Below are positions 1-8,945 of a DNA stretch of 32,734 nt, piece after piece. Within the stretch, counting starts at the first letter, position 1. The number at the start of each line of letters is the position of its first letter. The stretch comes from an uncultured Verrucomicrobia subdivision 3 bacterium (lineage in GTDB: Bacteria; Verrucomicrobiota; Verrucomicrobiia; Limisphaerales; UBA11358). The position numbers were made by a program, and so were the translations under genes. The notes under the pieces were generated by a model that worked only from the letters and a program-made list of their open reading frames with translations, made no database searches and was not told where the DNA came from. The DNA lies in the NCBI GenBank assembly GCA_903875465.1, contig CAIQWB010000045.1:1-32734 (forward strand), read 5' to 3'.

Positions 1-29
1 ACGAAGTCGTCGTTTTTGTGTCAATTGGT

Positions 30-118
30 AGGCGCACCGTTTGGTCCGCCTCCTGTTGAGGCGCGGGAACTTGTTTTGGTTTCATCACCACAAGCCCGCC
101 AGACGGTGCGCCTCTTTT
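30..118 (+). ncRNA. possible structured RNA or riboregulator ending in a terminator
   Basis: An 11-bp perfect outer stem pairs 30-40 (AGGCGCACCGT) with 103-113 (ACGGTGCGCCT) and is followed by CTTTTC. Between the arms two further helices can form: CGCCTC 47-52 with GAGGCG 58-63, and a composite helix of CGGG 64-67 with CCCG 95-98, CTTGT 70-74 with ACAAG 90-94 and GGT 78-80 with ACC 87-89. The result is a three-way junction with a terminal T-run. It may be the end of a transcript that begins outside the window, a small RNA, or an elaborate terminator. The pairing was read by eye. No known family was recognised. Confidence 0.35.
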
Positions 119-570
119 CAAGCTGAATCGTTCCGGCTTAGCGGGTCCGTCTGTGCCCGTGCACTGATCGCCATCACCATAAACCCAACCATGACGAGTA
201 TACTTTTTAGATTCTTCATCAGTGTGTAAATAAAGCCATAATCATCGTTTCCTGTCAATTCGTGGCTCTGCAATTACCCCGGTACTTCCAAATTGAAATC
301 AGTACAAATGGGATGGTGCTTGAGGCTGTGATATTTTCGTGGCAGGGAGCGCGCCCTTTAACCGAGGCACCCATTTATTGCTGAGCTGGGCGGCCTGCAA
401 GCCGATGGAAATGACCCGCCGCTTACAACTTGGTCCTTCAAGTGCTTTTTGGTCAAAATCCCTCATTCCGGCCCCTTTCTGCGTCTAAAATGCCGCCAGC
501 CTCATAACAAAAGAGCGCAAAAGTGAGCCATTTTATAATCCTTTCCGCTCTTTTATGATTTTTCCCCAAG

Positions 571-607
571 CCGGGGTACGGTGGCCGTTGCCGGGCCACC
601 ACCCCGG
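571..607 (+). promoter_or_regulatory. strong GC-rich hairpin in the lepA upstream region
   Basis: CCGGGGT (571-577) pairs with ACCCCGG (601-607), and inside it GGTGGCC (580-586) pairs with GGCCACC (594-600). The loop is 7 nt and there is a single 2-nt bulge (AC, 578-579), giving 14 base pairs. There is no T-run after it on either strand, so it is not an ordinary intrinsic terminator. It lies about 120 nt before the lepA start and may be a leader structure or part of a palindromic repeat. Confidence 0.4.
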
Positions 608-726
608 GCAGGCGTTGCTGGTCCCCCCCGCCATTTGACCAAATCCCCCCGGCCGCGAACTCCCCCGGCAAATTTCCTTTTCATCGCGCAAATTCCCCGT
701 ATTCTATATTGCTCTTAATTATTTAA

Positions 727-2517
727 ATGGACGCAGCACATATTAGAAATTTCAGCATCATTGCCCATATTGACCATGGGAAAACGACGCTTTCTGACCG
801 GCTCCTGCACATGACCGGCACCATCGCCACGCGCGATATGTCCGACCAGTTGCTCGATGCCATGGATCTGGAGCGGGAACGGGGCATTACCATCAAGGCC
901 CACCCCGTCACGATGTTGTACAAGGCCAAAAACGGCGAAACCTATGAGCTCAATCTCATTGACACGCCCGGCCATGTCGATTTTTCCTACGAAGTGTCCC
1001 GCAGTTTGGCCGCTTGTGAAGGCGCCTTGCTGATCATCGATGCTGCCCAGGGGGTGGAGGCCCAGACCGTGGCCAATGTCCACCTGGCGATGAAGCAGAA
1101 CCTGACCGTCATCCCGGTCATTAACAAAATTGACCTCCCCCACGCGAATATCGCGATGACGAAAACGCAGTTGGAGGACATCCTCGCCATTCCGGCCGAA
1201 TCCGCTGTGCTGGCCAGCGCCAAGCAGGGGATCGGCATTGAGGATATCTTGGAGGCCATCGTGGAGCGCATTCCGCCACCCAAGCCCACCGGGGCCCCCT
1301 CCCTGCAGGCTCTCGGGTTTGACTCCTATTTCGACACCTACAAAGGCGTGGTCACCCATGTGCGCGTTTTTAATGGTGAACTCAAGGCAGGTCAGCACGT
1401 AAAATTGCTCCACTCCGGCAAATCGGTGGAGGTCAAAGAAGTGGGCAGCTTTAATCCCAAACCCTATATCCGCGACCGCTTGCAAGTGGGCGAAACGGGT
1501 TATTTCACGGCCAATATCAAAAGCCCCAAGGAAGTGAAAATGGGCGACACCGTTACGGATTCCCGTAATCCCTCGCCCGTGCTGCCCGGCTTCAAGGAAA
1601 TCCATCCGATGGTGTTCAGCGGCATCTATCCCATCAACACGGCCGACTATGAGCATTTGAAGGCCAACATGGGCAAGCTCCAGTTGAACGATTCGGCCTT
1701 TGTTTACCAGTAGGAAACCTCTGTGGCCCTCGGCTTCGGCTTCCGTTGTGGTTTCCTCGGCCTGTTGCATCTGGAAATCGTCCAGGAACGGCTCCGCCGC
1801 GAGTACGGCATGGACATCATCGCCACCTATCCCAGCGTGGTGTACAAGGTGACCCAGACCGATGGCACGGTCAAAGAAGTGGACAATCCGGCGTTCCTCC
1901 CGGACGTCACCTTTATCGACAAAATCGAAGAGCCAATGGTGCGGGCCTATGTGATTTGTCCCAATGAAAACATTGGCGACATCATGTCCCTGATCTCTGA
2001 AAAGCGCGGGGCGGTGGACCATACCGAAACGCTGGACCAGCGCCGCGTCATGCTCACCAGCTTGATTCCGCTCAACGAAATCCTCATTGATTTCCACGAC
2101 CGTATCAAAAGCATCACGCGCGGGTTTGGCTCCATGGATTATGAACACGCGGATTACCGCGTATCGGACATGGTAAAGCTGGACATGCTGGTGAATAACG
2201 AGAGCGTGGACGCGTTTTCGTGCATTGTGCACCGGGACAAAGCTGAACCGCGCGGTCGCGCCCTGGCCGCCAAGCTCAAGGAAGTCATTCCCAACCAACA
2301 GTACCAGGTTGCCATTCAAGCCGCCATCGGCGGCAAGATTGTGGCCCGCGAAAGCGTCAGCGCCTTCCGCAAGGACGTTACCGCCAAGTGCTACGGCGGC
2401 GATATCTCCCGGAAACGCAAGCTGTTGGAAAAGCAAAAAGAGGGCAAAAAGCGGATGAAAGCGTTCGGAACGGTCAATATTCCTCAGGAAGCCTTCATCG
2501 AAGTGCTCAAGGCGTGA
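727..2517 (+). CDS. lepA: elongation factor 4 (LepA/EF4), interrupted by an in-frame TAG at 1711-1713
   Basis: Translational GTPase that acts on the ribosome during elongation and 30S biogenesis. The G1 loop AHIDHGKT is at residues 13-20, followed by the RERGIT switch, DTPGHVDF (G3), NKID (G4), an SAK motif (G5), the diagnostic [13 protein letters not shown] stretch after domain II, and the LepA-specific C-terminal domain ending in a Lys/Arg-rich tail. Counting the TAG, the frame is 596 codons, the usual LepA length. The TAG falls where E. coli LepA has the YEPESSS loop (here VYQ[14 protein letters not shown]), and the same frame continues without a shift. Other genes here end in TAG (hisG, DUF2203, the 33-aa microprotein), so TAG is a real stop in this genome. 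The simplest reading is a single-base nonsense change (for example TCG to TAG) or a consensus error. An ordinary caller would split it at 727-1713 and 1723-2517. Confidence 0.9.
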
Positions 2518-2609
2518 GGGGGGCCCGGCATGATTTTTCCCCTCAAAATGAACCGTTTGCCCGGCCCGGCTGTCTGTAACTGGACATTGGCGAGTCAAAT
2601 TCCAACTAT

Positions 2610-3848
2610 ATGATGTTCTTTCGCTGGCTCACCTCCGCGACCTTGCGTCACGCCCTCACCCTGCGCAAGCACGTGTGGCGTCTGCTTTCGGCCCAACGCG
2701 ATGTTTTGACGCCGCAGGCAGTCACCGCGCTCGAACGCGGCTTGCAAGAGTTCGATGATGTGGTGGCGTCCAGCCGCGATGCCAAGACGCTGACGGCGGC
2801 CATGCAGCAGCTCGATGAGGTGGCCAACAAGTGGATCAAGCCTTATCCCAATGCCAGCTGGCGTGAAAATATTGAGGTGATTTTGGTCGCGGTGGGCGTG
2901 GCCATGGCCATCCGCACGTTTTTTGTCCAGCCGTTCAAAATTCCCACCGGCTCCATGCAGCCGACTCTGTTTGGGGTGACCTGTGATAACCTGATTCAAG
3001 ATACCAGTTTCAAGATTCCCACCGGTTTAGATCGGGTTAAGGAATGGTTTGCGGGGGTTTCCTATATCCACGTGGTGGCGAAGACCGATGGGCAGTTGAG
3101 TCCCACCACCCCGCTGACTTATTTCCGCAACGGCCAGGTGCAATTGATCGAGCCGCCCGTCAAGTTTTTGATCTTCAATATTTGCCAGAGTTTTACGCTC
3201 GGTGGTGTGCGCCAAACCATCTGGTTCCCGGCGGATTTGGGCGAGGCACCCCTGGAGTGGGGCAACCGTGCCGGACTGGATCCCGAGCATGTCTATCACA
3301 AGGGCGAGGACGTCATCAAATTGCGCCTGGCCACCGGTGACCACCTGTTTGTCGACCGCCTCACCTACAATTTCCGCCGGCCGCAGCGTGGGGAGATTAT
3401 CGTGTTCGCCACGGCCGGCACCAAGATTGAAAAACAGGATGAATTTTACATCAAGCGCCTCACCGTGCTGCCGAATGAACGGGTGCAAATCGGCAACGAC
3501 CGGCACATGATCATCAACGGCCAGCGCCTGGACAAAACGACCCCGCACTTTGAAAACGTCTATGGCTTTGACCCGAGCCAGCCGCCCCGCGAAAATCACT
3601 TTTCCGGTCATGTCAATGGCGTGGTGGATGCGCAGTACCCTTACTTGTATCCGAATCTGGCTCCCCTGTTCCCGGATCCCGAAACGGTGTTTACCAACAC
3701 CGGCGATAATTACATGGTGTTTGGCGATAATACCTGCAACAGCTCCGATTCCCGGGTTTGGGGCACCTTGCCCGCCAGCAATGTCATCGGTAAATCGTTC
3801 TTCGTTTATTGGCCATTTACCAGCCGCTTCGGTTGGTGGAATCGTTAA
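2610..3848 (+). CDS. lepB: signal peptidase I
   Basis: Membrane serine protease that removes signal peptides from Sec- and Tat-exported proteins. After about 85 polar residues there is one membrane segment (about 87-105), then the nucleophile box FKIPTGSMQPTL with Ser115, the general-base box FYIKR with Lys282, and the C-terminal GDNTCNSSDSR box (372-382). At 412 aa it is longer than the E. coli enzyme (324 aa). The excess is the N-terminal region and an insertion between Ser115 and the DHLFVDR box (about 244-250). Two adjacent ATGs (2610, 2613) are possible starts and neither has a clear Shine-Dalgarno. It lies 92 bp behind lepA in the common lepA-lepB order. The many exported proteins in this window are potential substrates. 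Confidence 0.95.
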   Translation: MMFFRWLTSATLRHALTLRKHVWRLLSAQRDVLTPQAVTALERGLQEFDDVVASSRDAKTLTAAMQQLDEVANKWIKPYPNASWRENIEVILVAVGVAMAIRTFFVQPFKIPTGSMQPTLFGVTCDNLIQDTSFKIPTGLDRVKEWFAGVSYIHVVAKTDGQLSPTTPLTYFRNGQVQLIEPPVKFLIFNICQSFTLGGVRQTIWFPADLGEAPLEWGNRAGLDPEHVYHKGEDVIKLRLATGDHLFVDRLTYNFRRPQRGEIIVFATAGTKIEKQDEFYIKRLTVLPNERVQIGNDRHMIINGQRLDKTTPHFENVYGFDPSQPPRENHFSGHVNGVVDAQYPYLYPNLAPLFPDPETVFTNTGDNYMVFGDNTCNSSDSRVWGTLPASNVIGKSFFVYWPFTSRFGWWNR

Positions 3849-3877
3849 GGGAATGCCCCTTGCCGGGCCGCCTTGTC

Positions 3878-4666
3878 ATGAACCGTGACCGTCCCGAAAC
3901 CGTCCTCATCACCGGTGCCTCCTCCGGGATTGGCTTGGAACTCGCCCGGTGTTTTGCGGCCGATGGGTGCCGCCTGATCCTTCTGGCCCGCTCCACGGCA
4001 GCCCTGGAAGCATTGGCCGACTCGTTGCGCCAACAACATGCCGTCGAAGTGATCGTCCTGACGTTCGATCTGGCCCAGCCCGCCTCCCCCCAGGCCATTT
4101 TCACCGAACTCCAAACCCGCAACTTGACCGTGGATGTGCTCGTGAATAATGCTGGCTTTGGTGCCAACGCTCCGTTTACCGAAATACCCGTGGCTCGTGA
4201 GTTGGAAATGGTGCAGGTGAATATTTCTGCCCTTATGGAACTCACCGCGCTGTTTTTGCCCGGTATGATCGCGCGCAATCGCGGGGGCATTTTTAATGTG
4301 GGTTCGGTGGCCGGCTTCCAGCCGGGGCCGGGGATGGCCGTTTATTTTGCCAGCAAAGCCTTTGTCCTCTCGTTCACGGAAGCCCTGGCGGAGGAATTGC
4401 GTGGAACGAACCTGACCATTTCCGTTTTATGTCCCGGCCCCACGGAATCTAATTTCGGGGCGGTCGCACGGGGGGCCAGGCAACGCCCCAACCAGGTAAA
4501 GAAAATGACCTCGAAAATGGTGGCGGAATCCGGCCATCGCGGCTATCGCCGCGGGAAAATCATCGTCATTACCGGGCTTGGCAATCGCATGATGGTGTTT
4601 GCCTTGCGCTGGCTGCCCCGCTGGCTTCCCCGGCGCATTGTGGGATTTTACAACCGGGTTCAGTGA
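3878..4666 (+). CDS. short-chain dehydrogenase/reductase (SDR), DltE-like
   Basis: Classical cytoplasmic SDR of 262 aa, presumably NAD(P)-dependent. The N-terminal Rossmann loop TGASSGIG is followed by the NNAG motif (VNNAGFGANAPF), the catalytic Ser in NVGSVAGF, and Tyr/Lys in YFASK (YxxxK). The last 60 residues are basic and contain LRWLPRWLPRR, a feature I know from uncharacterised SDRs often annotated as DltE-like or YqjQ-like. The frame is open back to 3809 inside lepB. I choose ATG 3878 because translation from there begins nine residues before the first beta-strand, as usual for the family. It is 29 bp downstream of lepB and probably co-transcribed. The substrate cannot be told from sequence. 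Confidence 0.88.
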   Translation: MNRDRPETVLITGASSGIGLELARCFAADGCRLILLARSTAALEALADSLRQQHAVEVIVLTFDLAQPASPQAIFTELQTRNLTVDVLVNNAGFGANAPFTEIPVARELEMVQVNISALMELTALFLPGMIARNRGGIFNVGSVAGFQPGPGMAVYFASKAFVLSFTEALAEELRGTNLTISVLCPGPTESNFGAVARGARQRPNQVKKMTSKMVAESGHRGYRRGKIIVITGLGNRMMVFALRWLPRWLPRRIVGFYNRVQ

Positions 4667-5005
4667 TTGACCCAACTAAAGTTGCAGAAATGGCAATCAC
4701 AAGTGTAAACCATTTTTTGCGAGTCACTTAGCTATTAGGGTCACCTTCCCCAAAGGGCAGTAGCCGCAGCGCGAAGAATTCTCTAAAGTCACTCCAATCA
4801 GAAGTTTTGGGTCAACCTAAACGTGTAGCGGGGCTGGTGATAAATCACCAGCCTCGTTTCATTTTTCAGCCTGATTAGCTCACTGTTGGCGATCACGCAA
4901 CGAGTAAGCCATATCTTTGCCTCCTCATGAGCTGTTTCCGAATCGTGACATTCCTTTAACCTTGCCGACATTGTTTGGGAGTCCCATTTGCGCTATAAAT
5001 CCCCA
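4667..5005. other. intergenic region with terminator and possible small RNA
   Basis: No protein-coding frame is supported here. The first 165 bases after the SDR stop are of mixed composition and have no known RNA motif I can name. They end in a perfect intrinsic terminator at 4831-4866. Because the terminator is so far from the SDR stop, the segment is either a long 3' UTR or a small RNA that uses this terminator. The remaining 140 bases before the response regulator presumably carry its promoter, but no clear -35/-10 pair is visible. Confidence 0.4.
4831..4866 (+). terminator. intrinsic terminator
   Basis: GGCTGGTGA (4832-4840) and TCACCAGCC (4845-4853) form a perfect 9-bp stem closed by a TAAA tetraloop. 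It is followed by TCGTTTCATTTTT. It is correctly oriented to end transcription coming from lepA-lepB-SDR, or from a small RNA between 4667 and 4830. Confidence 0.85.
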
Positions 5006-5386
5006 ATGGGACCGCGTATATTAATTGTTGATGACGAGGGGGATTTCATTGAGTTGGTGAAATTTCGCCTCGGTGGCTTGGGTTACGAATTTCTTGTCGC
5101 TTCGGATGGCGTTCAGGCCTTGACCCAGGCCCGGCAGTTTAAGCCGGACCTGATCCTGCTCGATATTCTGCTGCCCGACCTGGATGGCCTTTCCGTCTGT
5201 GAAATCCTGCGCCGCCAGCCTTCCACCAAAAAAATACCGGTTATTTTCATGAGCGCGCTCACGGGCGACGTCACCCGCCGTTCCGCCAATTTGCATGCGC
5301 AGGACTTTTTTACCAAGCCACTGGACCTTCCCAAGTTGCAACAACGCATCGCTGATTTGCTTCAGCACGACCCGACAGCGAATTAA
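5006..5386 (+). CDS. stand-alone response regulator receiver domain protein
   Basis: A 126-aa protein made only of a CheY-like REC domain. The acidic pair Asp9-Asp10, phospho-acceptor Asp53 in LLDILLPDLDG, the Ser83 switch position in FMSALTGD and Lys104 in FFTKPLD are all present, so it should be phosphorylatable. There is no output domain, so it probably acts by protein-protein interaction or as a phosphorelay intermediate. No histidine kinase is adjacent; the one at 25.8 kb has its own partner. ATG 5006 is preferred over an in-frame TTG at 4988 because the first beta-strand begins directly after it. Confidence 0.85.
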   Translation: MGPRILIVDDEGDFIELVKFRLGGLGYEFLVASDGVQALTQARQFKPDLILLDILLPDLDGLSVCEILRRQPSTKKIPVIFMSALTGDVTRRSANLHAQDFFTKPLDLPKLQQRIADLLQHDPTAN

Positions 5387-5424
5387 CGCGGGTTAAAAAA
5401 GTTCAAAAGTCTTCCGCCGTTCGC

Positions 5425-5453
5425 TTGACACGGTGGCCCGGTGGCTTCATTTT
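5425..5453 (+). promoter_or_regulatory. candidate sigma-70 promoter for acnA
   Basis: A perfect -35 hexamer TTGACA is at 5425-5430. A weak -10 (CATTTT, 5448-5453) follows after 17 bp, about 22 bp before the acnA start. A purine-rich ribosome-binding site (GAAGGGA) precedes the ATG at 5476. Only the -35 is strong. Confidence 0.45.
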
Positions 5454-5475
5454 CTAATGCCGTGAAGGGACATCA

Positions 5476-8181
5476 ATGAGCATACCGCATAATTTATTTG
5501 GCACACTGCAAGAATTTGAATTGGGCAACGGCCAGCAAGCGAAATTTTATTCGCTGCCCGCGCTGGAACAAGCCGGCATTGGCCCCGTTTCGAAACTCCC
5601 CGTTTCCATCCGCCTGGTTCTGGAATCCGTCCTGCGCAACTGCGACGGCCTGAAAGTTCAGGAAGCCAACGTGCGCGAACTGGCCAACTGGAAAGCCACG
5701 GAAAGCCGCACCGCCGAAATTCCTTTTGTCGTGGCCCGTATTGTCTTGCAGGATTTTACTGGCGTGCCCCTGTTGGTGGACCTCGCGGCCATTCGCACCG
5801 CCGTGGCTAAAATCGGTAAGAATCCCAAATTGATTGAGCCCTTGGTGCCCGTGGACTTGGTGGTCGATCACTCAGTCCAGGTGGATTTTGCCGGAGCCGG
5901 GGATTCCATGCAGCGCAACTTGGAGTTGGAATTCTCCCGCAACCGCGAACGCTATCAATTTCTTAAATGGGGCATGCAGGCCTTTGACACCTTTAAGGTG
6001 GTTCCCCCGGGCATTGGCATTGTTCACCAGGTCAATCTTGAGTATCTCGCCAAAGGTGTTTTGGAATCCAAAGGGGTTTATTATCCCGACACCCTGGTGG
6101 GCACGGATTCGCACACTACCATGATCAACGGCATCGGGATCGTGGGTTGGGGGGTGGGCGGTATTGAAGCGGAAGCCGGCATGCTCGGCCAGCCGGTTTA
6201 TTTCCTCACCCCGGATGTGGTGGGCGTTAATCTTACTGGCTCCCTCAAGGAGGGGGTCACCGCCACGGACCTGGCGCTGACGGTCACTCAACTGTTACGC
6301 AAAACCAAGGTGGTCGGAAAATTTGTGGAGTTTTTCGGCACCGGCGCGGCCGCCCTCCCCGTGGTGGATCGGGCGACCATTGCGAACATGGCTCCTGAAT
6401 ATGGCGCCACCATGGGCTTCTTCCCGATTGACGAGGAATGCGTTAATTACCTCCGTGCCACGGGCCGCAGCGAGGAACACTGCAAGCTCTACGAAAATTA
6501 TTATCGCTCCCAAGGCCTTTGGGGCATCCCGCAAGCCGGGCAGATTGAATATTCCCAATTGGTGGAACTGGACCTCAGCACCGTGAAACCCAGCGTCGCC
6601 GGGCCGAAACGCCCGCAGGATCGCATCGAGCTGGGCAATTTACGCCGCGAATTTTTCAATGCCATTCAGCGCCCCGTGACGGAAAACGGCTTCGGCAAAT
6701 CACGCCAGGCTTTTGGCAAATCGTTCAAGGTGGAAACCACCGCCGGCAAAAAAGCCAGCCTGGGCACCGGGTCCGTCGTGATTGCGGCCATCACTTCCTG
6801 CACCAATACTTCGAATCCCAGCGTCATGCTGGCCGCTGGTTTGCTGGCCAAGAAAGCTGTGGAACGCGGTCTCAAAGTGAATCCCGCCGTCAAGGCTTCC
6901 CTGGCTCCCGGCTCCCGGGTGGTGACGGATTATCTCAAGAAAACCGGGCTGCAACCCTATCTGAACAAGCTGCGGTTTAACACCGTGGGTTATGGGTGCA
7001 CCACCTGCATTGGCAACTCTGGTCCGTTGGATGCCGGTATTGAAGAGGCCATTGTGAAGAACGATTTGGTCACTGCCTCGGTGCTCTCCGGCAATCGCAA
7101 TTTTGAAGCCCGCGTGCATCAAAATGTGAAGTCCAACTTCCTCATGTCGCCCCCGCTGGTGGTGGCTTTCGCCCTCGCAGGGCGGGTGGATATTGACCTC
7201 AGTTGCGAACCCATCGGCAAGGGCTCGGATGGTGAAAATGTCTACCTCGCCGACCTCTGGCCCACCTTGCAAGAGGTGCGGGACGCCATGCAGTCGGCCC
7301 TCAAGCCGGAAGTCTTCCGCAAATTGTACAAAAATTTCGCGGCCCAGAATCCCAAATGGAACGAGATTCCGTCCTCGGTCGGCAATGTTTACGACTGGGA
7401 TGTTAACAGCACCTACATTCAGGAACCGCCGTTCTTCCGGAATTTCAACCTGCAACCCGGCAGCATTGCCCCCATCACCGGGGCGCGGGCGCTCGGGATC
7501 TTTGGCGATAGTGTCACCACCGACCATATTTCACCCGCCGGGGCCATCAAGAAATCATCGCCAGCGGGCAAATTCCTGGTGGACCATGGCGTGGCATTCG
7601 AGGACTTCAACAGCTATGGCTCGCGCCGGGGTAATGATTTGATTATGACCCGTGGCACCTTTGCCAACGTGCGCATTAAAAACCTGATGCTCGGGGGCGA
7701 GGAAGGTGGCAACACCTTTGGTCCGGATGGGGTCAAAACTTCCATCTTTGACGCCTCCCTGGCCTACCAAAAACAGGGCACCCCGTTGGTGGTCATTGCC
7801 GGACAGGAATACGGCACTGGCTCCAGCCGGGATTGGGCCGCCAAAGGCACCAACTTGCTCGGCGTCAAAGCCGTGGTTGCTCAGAGTTTTGAACGCATCC
7901 ATCGCTCTAATTTGGTGGGTATGGGGGTGTTGCCTCTCCAATTCAAGGAAGGTACCACCGCCCTTTCCCTCAAGCTGGATGGCTCCGAAACCTATGACAT
8001 TGTGGGGTTGGATGCCAGTATCAAGCCGCAGCAGGATTTGATCCTCAAGATCACCCGCAAAGATGGGGCCGTGGAAAATGTTTCCGTGCGCTGCCGCATT
8101 GACACCCCCATCGAGATTGACTACTACCAACATGGTGGCATTTTGCCCTATGTGCTCCGACAACTGATTGCCGGTGCCTGA
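5476..8181 (+). CDS. acnA: aconitate hydratase A
   Basis: Citrate/isocitrate isomerase of the TCA cycle, AcnA/IRP1 type, 901 aa (typical about 890-900). Domains 1-3 contain VVDHSVQVD and [13 protein letters not shown]. The three [4Fe-4S] cysteines are Cys442 ([10 protein letters not shown]), Cys508 and Cys511 ([11 protein letters not shown]). A linker leads to the C-terminal swivel domain with [25 protein letters not shown] and [12 protein letters not shown]. All cluster ligands and active-site motifs are present, so it should be active. Members of this family can double as RNA-binding proteins when the cluster is lost, but nothing here shows that. It is preceded by a good ribosome-binding site and a TTGACA box, and the zinc-ribbon gene follows 21 bp downstream. 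Confidence 0.97.
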   Translation: MSIPHNLFGTLQEFELGNGQQAKFYSLPALEQAGIGPVSKLPVSIRLVLESVLRNCDGLKVQEANVRELANWKATESRTAEIPFVVARIVLQDFTGVPLLVDLAAIRTAVAKIGKNPKLIEPLVPVDLVVDHSVQVDFAGAGDSMQRNLELEFSRNRERYQFLKWGMQAFDTFKVVPPGIGIVHQVNLEYLAKGVLESKGVYYPDTLVGTDSHTTMINGIGIVGWGVGGIEAEAGMLGQPVYFLTPDVVGVNLTGSLKEGVTATDLALTVTQLLRKTKVVGKFVEFFGTGAAALPVVDRATIANMAPEYGATMGFFPIDEECVNYLRATGRSEEHCKLYENYYRSQGLWGIPQAGQIEYSQLVELDLSTVKPSVAGPKRPQDRIELGNLRREFFNAIQRPVTENGFGKSRQAFGKSFKVETTAGKKASLGTGSVVIAAITSCTNTSNPSVMLAAGLLAKKAVERGLKVNPAVKASLAPGSRVVTDYLKKTGLQPYLNKLRFNTVGYGCTTCIGNSGPLDAGIEEAIVKNDLVTASVLSGNRNFEARVHQNVKSNFLMSPPLVVAFALAGRVDIDLSCEPIGKGSDGENVYLADLWPTLQEVRDAMQSALKPEVFRKLYKNFAAQNPKWNEIPSSVGNVYDWDVNSTYIQEPPFFRNFNLQPGSIAPITGARALGIFGDSVTTDHISPAGAIKKSSPAGKFLVDHGVAFEDFNSYGSRRGNDLIMTRGTFANVRIKNLMLGGEEGGNTFGPDGVKTSIFDASLAYQKQGTPLVVIAGQEYGTGSSRDWAAKGTNLLGVKAVVAQSFERIHRSNLVGMGVLPLQFKEGTTALSLKLDGSETYDIVGLDASIKPQQDLILKITRKDGAVENVSVRCRIDTPIEIDYYQHGGILPYVLRQLIAGA

Positions 8182-8202
8182 ACCACTTAAAATTCCGAAA
8201 TC

Positions 8203-8712
8203 ATGAGATGTCCACGCTGCCGATCGTCGCTGAGGGTGGTGGAGCACGATGGCATTCAGGTCGAAGTTTGTTCTGATTGCCGGGGCGAATGGCTGCACGC
8301 CGAGGAACTGGAAAAAATCATCGAACACCACGATCATATTTTTTCCGCCCGGGACCTGGCCGCACTCGACACCATTAAACATCCCGTCGTGCCCGTAGAA
8401 GATCAGGATCATGATGTCCTGAGTTGTCCCCATTGCGAAACCATCGAGATGGAGCGTTTTAACTACGCTGACGCCAGTGACCTGCAACTCCACAAGTGCT
8501 CCGAATGTGGCGGCATTTGGGCCGACAAAGATCAGCTCGAAAAGATCGAGGAATTGCTCGATGGCTGGAAAGCCTGCCTGGCCGAGGATACCACCACCTT
8601 TGGTCCAATCCTCAAGAAAATTGCCAGTGAGGAGCGTAAAGAATTGGATCGGGATGTTTCCATTTCACGCTTGGGGATGGTAAACACCATTTTACGGCGT
8701 TTATTGGATTAA
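8203..8712 (+). CDS. double zinc-ribbon protein (TFIIB-type zinc finger family)
   Basis: A 169-aa cytoplasmic protein with two copies of the zf-TFIIB-like module. The first has CPRC at residues 3-6 and CSDC followed by RGEWL. The second has CPHC and CSEC followed by GGIWADKDQLE. The CxxC...CxxCxGxW pattern followed by an acidic helix with an ExLE motif is typical of this bacterial family, whose function is unknown. After the second finger there is a 60-residue charged tail. Closely linked to acnA (21 bp), so it is probably co-transcribed. I cannot assign a role beyond zinc binding. Confidence 0.85.
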   Translation: MRCPRCRSSLRVVEHDGIQVEVCSDCRGEWLHAEELEKIIEHHDHIFSARDLAALDTIKHPVVPVEDQDHDVLSCPHCETIEMERFNYADASDLQLHKCSECGGIWADKDQLEKIEELLDGWKACLAEDTTTFGPILKKIASEERKELDRDVSISRLGMVNTILRRLLD

Positions 8713-8945
8713 ACCGGGCTCACTTGGACAAATATTCCCCGGTTAACTATTCAAAATTTGGGAAATCAAAATGAGTTGCGTCTGCCACCAGCGAAAAAAC
8801 TCATTAATGGCTCATTTGGAGTTTTGACGCCTTTCGCCCTAATTTGCAGATTTGTCGCAGTGGGCGGTCTCCGCATAGCGGACGAGATGACCTCAAAAGC
8901 GTTGGTCCGTGCACTGTCTGGGGCTCGTCGCGAAATATCACTGGC
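8713..8945. other. convergent intergenic region
   Basis: It separates two converging genes. AACCGGG (8713-8719) and CCCGGTT (8739-8745) could form a 7-bp hairpin just after the zinc-ribbon stop codon, but there is no T-run to make it a confident terminator. Nothing else is recognised. Confidence 0.4.

Larger units (their letters stand above)
1..726. other. non-coding region upstream of lepA
   Basis: No convincing protein is seen here: the short open frames are low-complexity and match no family I recognise. The stretch holds a branched inverted-repeat structure ending in a T-run (30-118), a 9-bp inverted repeat with AAAAGAGCG at 509-517 and CGCTCTTTT at 546-554, a consensus-like -10 box TATAAT at 534-539 without a recognisable -35, and a strong GC-rich hairpin at 571-607. 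The last 30 bases before lepA are AT-rich with a second -10-like TATATT at 705-710. I read it as an end-of-transcript plus leader region. I do not recognise any Rfam family such as SRP RNA, tmRNA, 6S or RNase P. Confidence 0.5.

Noticed and set aside
1-24. Start of the window as another copy of the terminal inverted repeat (shared ACGAAGTC)
   Set aside because: Only 8 bases agree with the arm near 32693; the rest does not align, so it is probably chance.
1711-1713. TAG in lepA as evidence for a recoded genetic code
   Set aside because: hisG, the DUF2203 gene and the 33-aa microprotein all end properly in TAG, so general reassignment does not fit.
715-2598. 627-codon open frame on the minus strand opposite lepA
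   Set aside because: It is a codon-bias shadow of lepA: rich in His, Gly and Gln, with no family resemblance. The plus strand has unmistakable GTPase motifs.
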